Shown here: positions 55,775 through 64,000 of the stretch, piece after piece
How positions within the stretch are numbered: position 1 is the stretch's first letter
Layout of the letters: each line of letters opens with the position of its first letter
NCBI GenBank assembly: GCA_037367405.1
Contig: JAZKJV010010616.1
Coordinates: forward strand, 1,389,501-1,453,500
Direction: 5' to 3'
Origin: Ottelia alismoides
Taxonomy: Eukaryota; Streptophyta; Magnoliopsida; Alismatales; Hydrocharitaceae
Length of the DNA stretch: 64,000 nt
Program-made: the position numbers and the translations under genes
Notes under the pieces: generated by a model
Told to the model about the DNA's origin: nothing
The model's database searches: none
The model's input: only the letters and a program-made list of their open reading frames with translations

Positions 55775-57688
55775 TTCGTATTTTCGTAATAATATGGCTA
55801 ATCATCCTTTAAAATTCATTAAAAATCTTTAATAAAAGGGTGTTCTGTTTCTCAAATTCTTTTGTATATTTACTGATTAATAAATCACAGGTGAAAATGT
55901 TTTTTGCAAAATGTTTGAAAAATAGTTTGAAAATCTTTGTGAACATCTATTGAAAACTATTTTGAAAATGTTTTGTTACATGTTTTCAACCAGTGTAAAA
56001 ATGCGTGGTTTGTAAAATTTAGTTTCTTTGTGTGAAATAAAATGTTTGAAAAATGATTTGCAAATGGTTTGAAAAATGGTTGCAAAAATCTTTGAAAAAT
56101 CTATTTATACTATTTTGAAAACCTTTGCAAAATGATTTTCAAATGTGTGTACATGTTTGTAAAATGTTTGTAAAAATTATTTTTGGACTATAGTTTTCAA
56201 AAATTGTGTGAAAAAGCTTGTGTCAAATAAGTTTGAGGAACATTTGCATCACACCAAAATCCACTATATATACTTATAAAATTGAGCACTTACCCTTGTA
56301 AATTCTTAAAATCCACTTCTTGTAGATATAAGAAGCACTCTCGTGTACATATTTTTCACCTTGTTTTCAGCCAAAATCTTTTTGTTTCTTGTTTTACAAA
56401 AATCCCAAAAACATTTGCAAAATTAAAATCCAAAAACACTTGAAAAATCTTTCTTAAAAATACAAAAAAATTGCATCTGCATATGCATGCATCATCTTTT
56501 CAAAAATCCATAAAAAGTTCAAAATCTTTTAAAAGTGCATCACAAAAATATTTCCTGCATTCTGCATATCATTTGCATAGCATGAGCATTTTTCGGTTGA
56601 GTTTGATAGTTGAACGAGTTTAAGTAAAATCCGGAGATTGGAGCTTGATTGGACCTTAAAATCTACCTAATAACAGGAACCTTACAAGAACTGGGTTTGA
56701 GGTACTTCAGGTCTAGTCGACTTAATTCTTTGAGGATCACGGGACTTGGTTCAATGGATTCTTGACTGTCTAAGTAGAGTATTTCGGAGCACACGCACGA
56801 CTCTTGTTGATAATGACCTAACTTGGACACCTGCACCTTTCACATGGCTCAACTCAGTTGGAGTGGTGAGGGGATTGGGTTTGCCGGTATGAGACACACA
56901 CAAGTGGAAACACTTGTCCTTCTCTAGGGAGGGAAGTGCACCCCAACCCGTCCAGTGATTAGGAAGTCTAAAGACAGGAGGCTGTGGGTTGCGATAAAGC
57001 TTCAAAAGAGGGATAGTCTATTGGCTCAAGAGGAAAAACTCCTTATGTAAATGCTGATGTATATAGTATTAAAAAAAGTTCAGGCATGTACAAAAATAAA
57101 AAGCCTGCAAGTATGTACAAAGTCAATAAGCAAGCTTGAGTTCCAAAGTTATATTATGTGAGCCTGCAGCAGGATGACTTGACTACACTGGTCTTGCATC
57201 CCAGGATAGGTAGCTACACTGGCTACTGTCCATTCTTCTCTTCACCCCCTCCTCTTGAGCTGGTTGCCACTTGAACTTAGAAGGGAATACCCCGCTCCTC
57301 GAGGATGGAGTTATTGGATTGGGGAATCATTGGGTTGTCGTACTGGAGAAGTCAATCTCTTTGTCATTCTAGTTGGGGAGAGCCACCATCACTTACACTG
57401 TACGAGTCAGATTCATAGTCGTAAGAGTTTGCGTATGAGTTGAAGTATTTCTGACCTGGCTATTGAGGAGACTTGAGCAGAGTTTTGGGATTCTCAGGGA
57501 CTGTTGGATTTCAAATTCGGTTCTCAATAAGGTTCCGCTCGCACTAAACTTCCAAAGGTCCGACTTAAGCTCCAAATTTTGATTTTGTGAAGACAAGTTT
57601 GATAATCAAATAAAATCCAAGTTCTTCTTTTTCTTTTCTTTCTTTTCTTTTGCACTTATTGCATAAGTGTTTTCTAGGGACTAGCAAA
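55775..57688 (+). mobile_element. Athila-3 3' untranslated region
   Basis: AT-rich with many TTTGAAAATnTTTG tracts. The only longer frames are under 90 codons and show no signal peptide, membrane segment or conserved motif, so no envelope-like gene is supported. Confidence 0.6.
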
Positions 57689-57705
57689 GGTAAAGTATAG
57701 GGGGA
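57689..57705 (+). promoter_or_regulatory. Polypurine tract, Athila-3
   Basis: GGTAAAGTATAGGGGGA ends one base before the TG of the 3' LTR at 57706. Its AAGTATAGGGGG core is the same as the 3' arm plus G-run of the upstream hairpins. Confidence 0.85.
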
Positions 57706-58687
57706 TGATGAATCCACATTTCATCATCTTTATTCTATCATTTTGGCATCAAAAACCCTATCAAAGGCCTGTAAATAGCCTTAAATATAGCATCTTAGCA
57801 TTCATGCATGTGCATTCCATTAGTGTATAAAATACTATAATTAAGGCCAAAATTATAGAATAAATAAAAGAAAAGAAAAAGAATAAAATATTGTAAATAT
57901 TTTATGATCCGAAACCCCGAGACCTAGGCATCTCGATGACTAGGTCGACAAGGAATAAAGTAGGGGGAGATAAGGTCAGAACCACAGTTCAAATACCTAT
58001 ATTATTCTATTCATTCTTTACTCATTTTGGGACCTATTTTTGGCTCCACGTTTTATACATCAAATAAAGAAACTTTGTACATGAAAGTTGTAGATAATTT
58101 TATAGAAAAATACAAAATTGATTTCACTGAAAAATAATGTACAGATAAAAATTATGGTCTGAATAAAAATCCAGAATCCCAACTTCCTAGACCCGTATCT
58201 CACAACTGACAACTCCAAATGCAGCATACTCACCTTTAATTGTATATAGAATAAAATAAGCTATTTAATGGCGGTGGTTTCGCATTTGGCGGAGCTATGG
58301 TTTGAAAGTTGAGTTTTGGACCCCTCTTGTATAGCTGTACAGATTAAAATATTCAATTTATTATTTATTTACTATTTTTATATTTTTATATTTTTTATAA
58401 TGTTGTAGTTATTACTTATAATAAATATGTACATTAAAATTGGAATAAAAACCTAAATAAAACTCAAAATAAAATACATACATATTTGATACATAGGTAT
58501 TATACCTGTACTTATACCTATATAAAATATACTTCTATTTTATTAAATATACAAAACATATCAAAAAAATAAAATAAAAATATATTTGTGAATATAAAAG
58601 TATTTTATAATTTTATAAAATAAGAAATAAAAATACATAACATTAAAATACACAGAATAAAAGTAAAGGCTAAAATACATAGGTAGT
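57706..58687 (+). mobile_element. Athila-3 3' LTR, first 982 bases
   Basis: Nearly identical to 42815-43806 of the 5' LTR. The match ends at ...CATAGGTAGT, where the 5' LTR continues TTACTATATAGG but here Athila-4 starts. Confidence 0.9.
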
Positions 58688-59884
58688 TGATGAATACTCA
58701 TTCATCACTCTTTATTCTTATATTTTAGCTACAAAAACCTTTGCAAATGCATGTAGATATGTGTAAATAGAAATAATTACCAAAAGCATGCATTGTGTAA
58801 AAACCTATAATTAGCATGTTTTTGTGCAAAAATAAAAGAATAAAGATTAAAAAGAAAAAGAGGGAAATATTTAGAATAAATATTGAGCAACCTAACCCAA
58901 GGGAGGGCTCAGCATGGGCCTGACCGCATGAAAGCCAAAGTAGAGGGAGATAGGGGCTCATGTGTGTACATATTTATGTAAATAAATAAAAATATTTTCC
59001 TCACAAAAATAGCCTAAAATATGCTTGTAAATACTTGTACATATTTATAAATATAAAATCAAAATAAAAATTTAAAAATTAAAAAGAGAACAAAAACACC
59101 ACTTGTATATTCACCTTGTATGTAGACCATCCACCTATTTATTTAACCTTATAAATAAAATTAATTTCTAAAATTTTTGTAAACATTCTTTATTATATAG
59201 TGTAAATAAATAAATTAAAAACAATTGAAACAAAAACAAAATAAAAACAACAAAATTAAAAATACAAAAATATATTGTAAATATACCATGTATATAAGTG
59301 TATATATGTATTTATTTTACCTATGTATATAAATAATAAAAATAAAATAAAAATACCTTTTTATTCCTTATTTTATAATATAAATAAATAAAATATAAAA
59401 TAGGAATAAATTTGTATAAAAATAATAATTTAAAAATCAAAATAAAAAATCACTATAGTGTACATATACCTATGTATTATATATTATGTATATACCTTAT
59501 TTTTATTTCGAAAAAATTATTAAAAATCACTAAAAAATAGAAAAAAATAAAATAAAAAGATTTCATGTTTTGAGTTTTTGCTAAATCGGTCCCTAGCTAC
59601 CCTTAATTTTCACTTCAAGATCCAGCCACGTGGCCTGTTTCTATTGGGTCCTGGGGATGTTGACCGCCCGGTCAACTACCCCCCCCCCCCCAGGACCACC
59701 TTCTGCGGATTTAAGCGCCCGACCCGACTTCCCTAATTTCTAGCGCCTAAACCCGATTGAATCCCACCTAAACCCCGGGTCCGTTTCACCCCTGCCACAT
59801 CCGACATCCTCGCCGGGGCATCCACCTCGGGATCCGCGCGCCTCCACGCCCTACCCGAGCCATCTTTCCCGGACCCTTCCAGCG

Positions 59885-59891
59885 TATATAG
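59885..59891 (+). promoter_or_regulatory. TATA box, Athila-4 LTR
   Basis: TATATAG in AGCGTATATAGCCGAGC, at the same relative place as the TATA boxes of the sister LTRs. Confidence 0.6.
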
Positions 59892-61053
59892 CCGAGCTCT
59901 GCCACCTCATTTCCCGATCTTTGGCTCATTCGTTCCACTCCCAGTGACCTCCATCACATCGGCGAGAGTGACAGCTCGTCCCCCGTGGTGTCGCAGCGAG
60001 GAAGGAGGGCGAGACCATCGATCCGGCGAGCTTCGCCGCCGTCGCTCCGCCATCAGCTGGAGCTTGAGCCTCGGAGGGAGACGCTCCTCGAGGCTACGAC
60101 CAGGAGCTTCCCCAGCTCCTCCACAGTCTCTTCGACCACCCAGGTAACCTTGTAGGTCCTTATCTTTCTTCGATTTCCATTTACGCCCAATTAGTATCGC
60201 CGCCGTCTCTCCTGATTCCGACCATCCCCTCACTCCGTTCGATCATCGGAATCGTCCATCGCATCCGCCTCCCTGCGACGCACCTTCTTCACCCCTCCAT
60301 CCAACCCAGCTCGCACAGGAGCTGGGAGTCGAGCTCCTCCGTCCACCCCCTTCGTCGGAGCTCGCCATTTCGACTCACGAGCCACTGTCACATCGCCTAA
60401 CCGGGTCGAGGCAGTTTGCCCTCGATCCGCGAGTCTTCTGGTTCGCTTTGCAGGTCAAACGAAGGCCATCTGAGGCCCTTCGTCATCCAGCCAGGAGGCT
60501 CAGCTCCGCCGACCTAGCCCGAGCTCCTCGGAGCTCGGCTGGATCATCGGAGCCTACCGGCAGACACGGGAGCACTCCACCTTTCTTCTCCGACCTTCAG
60601 AGTGCTTCTAGGAAGAGTCTAGCGCACGCCCGAGGCCGGCGAGTCTCGCCGGTGACCTGTTCATCCAGCATCCTCCGTCGCCGTTCGATTCGTCCTCCGG
60701 CTCCAGATTTCATCTGAACCGTCCATCAGGGGAGCAGCAGTCACCGCCCGATCATCAGGAGGATCGATTCCAGCCATCCGAGGCGCCAGGGTTAGCCGCC
60801 TGCGCCTTGCACCGTCCGATCACCCACGTGGAGGAACCCTAGCCATCGGATTCGCCAAAGGACACGAGTGTTGGAGCCACCGCTGATCCAGACCGTCAGA
60901 TCTACACGTGGCGACCATCCAGCCGGTCCGTATAATAAAGGGTAATTTACCCTTAGGCCCTCTTTCTTATTTTATTTCGTTTTTAGTCTTGTAAATATTT
61001 AGCATAGTTGTTTAAGTTTTGGTACATTTGCGTAGAGGACCCCGATTTTTCTT

Positions 61054-61400
61054 GCATTTATGCCCCTGTGCGTTGTATGACACGTGCTTCGTCACGTGCT
61101 TTTCTGGTTTATTTGCAACTCATGCCCCCTGTAGTTCTGGTTGTTATCAATGGAATGAATGTTTTAGTTTATTTGCATTTATACCCCTGTGCGTGATTTA
61201 TTTCAACATGTGCGTGATATTTTGGGTATTTTGCGAATAGGCCCCTGGACTTTTGGTACCTGTTACCAATAAGTCCTCGGGACTTATTTTTATTACATTT
61301 GGGTCCCTGAGTGCCCCAGGCACGCGCGTGGCGCGTGTTTTGTTGGGTTAATTGCACCAGACCCCCCAGACTCTTGGGTATTTGCACTTTGGTCCCTATG
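61054..61400 (+). repeat. Degenerate phrase repeats in U5 of Athila-4
   Basis: Units of the type GCA-n5-CCCCTG recur: 61054-61070, 61115-61131 and 61175-61191, with looser forms to about 61400 (AGGCCCCTGG, GGGTCCCTGAG, GGTCCCTATG). Similar units are in Athila-1 (22482-22498) and Athila-3 (45521-45536, 45551-45565), and in reverse in Athila-2 near 37200-37380. Confidence 0.6.
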
Positions 61401-62350
61401 TATTGTGCCCTCTCTTTATTTTTGAATAAAATAGCAAATCACCTCCAAATCTAACGAAAATTGGACACATGGCTCCTGCCATGGTTCAAAATTTTCGTAG
61501 ATTTTTTAGGACATTTTTGATTTCATTTGATATATTTAAAAATTCAAAAACACTTAATTTTACTACTGTCTAACTGTAAAAATCACAAAAAAATTAAATA
61601 GTGTCTAAAAATTACAAAAAAATTACCTGTTGTGTGTTTTGTTGTGTTTGATTTTCTAGCCAATTTTGGCTATTTTTCATTATATAAAACACCTAAAAAT
61701 TGAAAAACACATAAAAACTTATAAAAATTCTAATAATTGAACCAAAAACAATAAAATTGGTGCCTAAATTTTCCTCATTTTGTCTTCTTTACAGGAAAAT
61801 TACCTCCCAGACATTTTGGGGCTCTTAGATATTTTATCTAGCCTTTTTGGCTCAGCTAGACAGTACCATTTATTTCAGTCACTTGTTGATTTTTAGAAAA
61901 TTAAATAAATATCAGAAAATTCTCAAAAATTCACCAAAAACACAAAAAAATATAAAACACATAAAAATATTTTTGTTTGAATTTTTGGTTGATTTTTAGT
62001 ATATTTACCAACTTGTTGAAGTGTGTATTTACTTGTTTTTCTTATTTTCTTTACACATTAAAAATCCAAAAAAAATATAAAATAATTTAAAAACCATTAA
62101 AAATATTTTCTTCTTTTATTTTATTCCTTTTTACTACTTCGTAGGCCGAGAGGCCAACCCGTGCTCCTTGAGTTCGACCCTGGTCGCTATACCAGGTTAA
62201 TCCAATAGCAGGACCGCTTTCGCATTTTTGATCGATTTTATCTCTATTATTGGTTCATCATTTTTCTTGATTGATCGAGTCTGAGTGATTGAGGTCGCAA
62301 CGACCATCTTAGACACCTGATTGCCTTAGTCGCTTGGCCGGTCATCAGAA

Positions 62351-62368
62351 TGGCGTCGTTGCCGGGGA
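62351..62368 (+). promoter_or_regulatory. Primer-binding site, Athila-4 (tRNA-Asp)
   Basis: TGGCGTCGTTGCCGGGGA differs from the Athila-3 site at one position. Confidence 0.8.
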
Positions 62369-63845
62369 GCACGGCTTAGTAGTTTTTATTTTATTTTTGT
62401 TTTTGTTTTATTTTGTTTTCGCGGTTTTTCGCGGCTTTTGTTTCTATTTTACTTTTGTTTTTTTTTGTTTTATTTTCTTTTTCTTTTATTTTTATTTTTG
62501 TTTTATTTTGAATGTTTATTTTATTTTGTATTTTTGCATATATACCCTCATTTTCAGTTTCACTTATTTTATTTATTATTATTTGATTACTTTGGTCTGA
62601 CCACTTGTCTCTGTCTCTTGCGAGGGCCCGAGGACCGCGGAGGCAACTTTCGAGGAGCCGGTGCAACCGAGGAACTTGGAGGCGGCTTCCTTCTCTACGA
62701 AGCCGCAGGAGAGAGCGAGAAAGAGAGAGAGAGAGTTGAGTGGGTGAGGCTAGATTAGGTTTTATTATTATTGTAATAATACAGGGACTCAAACTGGACT
62801 TGGACATTACTTGAACTCTTAGCGGGTCTGTTTTGCCGAGCACCGGTGTGCTCGGGGGACCCTTAGGATTTTCGCGGCTTTTTACGTGGTTTTGTTTTCT
62901 TTTCTTTTTTACTGCCTTTTCCGGTGTTTACGCGGTTTTCATCGAGCCCCTAGACTTAGGATTTTCTGCCTGCTTGAGCCGTAATTAGTAGGGTCCCCAC
63001 ACTTAACTCTTTGCTTGTTCCTATAGTGCGCTAATTGGACTCACTAATAATCAACTAATAAAAATAGTCGACTCATCTCCTTCATAGCCTACGTGCCGCA
63101 GCTCACCCTGTAAAGCGCTTTCTCCTACCCCCGATTTGTCGGGCAGAGGAGGGGTGGGCCAAGACCGGACCCTTTGGCTTGGAGGTCGGTGATCGATTAG
63201 ACGGTTCTGCGTGTAGAAATTGCTCATCTAGGACTCGGTTTTTCCCGTTGCATCATTTAGGTAGTTTATTTCCTGTCTTTAAATTCTGCGCGGATCACTT
63301 GCATGTAGAGTGCTGGAGACAAGGTACGCATTTCTGACTCAGCATGCATCATTGATTTCATCACGCATCGGCTTTTTCGTCTTCTCCCCCCTGTTTTGGA
63401 CTTAATAACCAGGAGAACCGAAAAATTCGTTAGGCGTTTGTTTTTCATTTGAAAAATATTAAAAAGAAAATTCATAAAATTGGGACTGGTTAAAACTATT
63501 GACCCTAAAAGACACTTCACCTAAAAATTTGTCTTGGGGAGAGCAACCCCCTCATTGTTTGGTTTGATTGCGCGAGAGAGTGACCCGCACCCTAGGTAGA
63601 GCCCTCTGGTGCTAGTCCCGACTGATTACTGACTCTTCCGTACGGGCCAGTCGGTTGGGGTAGCATCAGGTATCCTAACAGGTCACGTAAGCACTCTGAT
63701 ATTTTGTGTGTTCACCTAATAAAAATTGACAAGATAATTTGACCGAACTTTCACGGTCTTCAGCTCGCGTTGCGTTGGTGAACCGGGGGTTTGCTTTGTG
63801 ATCATAGTTTCTCCAGATCTCATCCGCACTACTCGCTAGATCAAG
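62369..63845 (+). mobile_element. Athila-4 leader
   Basis: Untranslated. It begins with a T-rich stretch, includes a (GA)n-rich tract at about 62710-62736 and the GAGCACCGGTGTGC palindrome near 62838, and ends just before the gag ATG. Confidence 0.6.
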
Positions 63846-64000
63846 ATGATGGGTAGACGCTCTCTTAGGCAGCCTCTGGCTGCACCGCTTTCGGGCACGT
63901 CTACCCAATCATCTAGGTTGGCCCGCGAGAGCCGAGACCAGCTCTCCGAGCCTGAGTACAACTCCGCCATGTTCCCCCTCGACCCCCTTTCTTTCAGACC
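63846..64000 (+). CDS. Athila-4 gag, 5' end only
   Basis: A double ATG at 63846-63851 opens MMGRRSLRQPLAAPLSG and the frame is intact for the 51 codons visible. It is the N-terminus of the structural gag protein and is cut by the window edge. Compared with Athila-3 there is no frameshift in this stretch. Confidence 0.8.
   Translation, partial: MMGRRSLRQPLAAPLSGTSTQSSRLARESRDQLSEPEYNSAMFPLDPLSFR

Larger units (their letters stand above)
42815..58687 (+). mobile_element. Athila-3: most complete Gypsy/Athila element
   Basis: 5' LTR 42815-46639, primer site 46642-46659, leader, gag, pol, hairpin cluster, 3' region, polypurine tract and the first 982 bases of the 3' LTR (57706-58687). The rest of that LTR is displaced by Athila-4. 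By eye the shared LTR part differs at little more than a dozen positions in about 980, so the insertion is fairly young. The target duplication cannot be tested because the right end is outside the window; the left flank reads TACCT (42810-42814). Confidence 0.85.
58688..62347 (+). mobile_element. Athila-4 5' LTR (3.7 kb)
   Basis: It starts TGATGAATACTCATTC and ends ...GGTCATCA three bases before the primer site. TATATAG at 59885-59891 is the core promoter. A run of 13 Cs lies at 59679-59691. U5 holds repeated phrases such as GCATTTATGCCCCTGTG (61054-61070) and ACGTG/CACGT hairpins. The CCTGGT/ACCAGG hairpin at 62179-62196 matches that of Athila-1. Confidence 0.8.
58688..64000 (+). mobile_element. 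Athila-4: partial element inserted in the Athila-3 LTR
   Basis: It begins with its LTR at 58688 and runs past the window end. The LTR, primer site, leader and gag start are present. The 5-bp target duplication should be GTAGT (58683-58687); its second copy is outside the window. It is the youngest insertion of the nest by position. Confidence 0.8.

Noticed and set aside
55188..57688. Envelope-like gene after pol, known in some Athila elements
   Set aside because: No frame above about 90 codons, no membrane or signal segment, and the same lack of coding in the two sister copies.
59679..59691. Run of 13 Cs as a functional element
   Set aside because: Absent from the sister LTRs at the same place, so most likely a slippage product or a sequencing-length artefact.

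Overview
The window is plant nuclear DNA, almost certainly from an angiosperm with a large, repeat-rich genome. A GC-rich, single-exon F-box/DUF295 gene fits a monocot, but I cannot name the species. No prokaryotic features, tRNA or rRNA genes or CRISPR arrays are present. Only one host gene looks intact (F-box, 15805-17052, minus strand). Nearly everything else is transposable-element DNA of several ages and classes.

Region by region. 1-4690: the decayed 3' end of a Ty1/Copia element and a long LTR-like sequence unusually rich in short perfect hairpins. 4692-9875: a second Copia element with recognisable gag, protease, integrase, RT and RNase H, broken by stops and frameshifts. Its short 3' LTR carries an 836-bp hAT-type non-autonomous element with an 8-bp target duplication. 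9876-15341: a 122-bp foldback, a LINE zinc-knuckle remnant, a hAT terminus and a broken hAT transposase on the minus strand. 15342-17150: the F-box gene, its promoter and a possible 3'UTR exon. 17235-20211: a small TIR element, a long-TIR (Mutator-like) element built around a C-rich minisatellite, and an older relative.

20212 to the end is one nest of four Ty3/Gypsy elements of the Athila type with very long LTRs (about 3.0-3.8 kb) and, where preserved, a primer-binding site matching tRNA-Asp. Athila-1 (plus strand) starts at 20212. Its leader is interrupted at 24782 by a 14.7-kb block holding Athila-2 (minus strand), and resumes at 39480 with a deleted gag-integrase body. Athila-3 (plus strand) is inserted in the 3' untranslated region of Athila-1 at 42815. 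Athila-4 (plus strand) is inserted in the 3' LTR of Athila-3 at 58688 and runs off the window just after its gag start. The 3' LTRs of Athila-1 and Athila-4 and the rest of that of Athila-3 must lie beyond base 64000.

The copies are defective in different ways: Athila-1 lacks protease, RT and RNase H; Athila-2 lacks the integrase core and the primer-binding site; Athila-3 has an open RT-RNase H-integrase frame of 1165 codons but a broken gag. The most interesting signal is a conserved set of hairpins between pol and the 3' LTR in all three copies where that region is visible. Their 3' arms plus G-runs look like the real polypurine tract of the family. Other structures not explained by ordinary annotation are the repeated phrases in U5, the Copia hairpin field, a 1-kb inverted LTR junction, and a gag stop codon shared by two copies.
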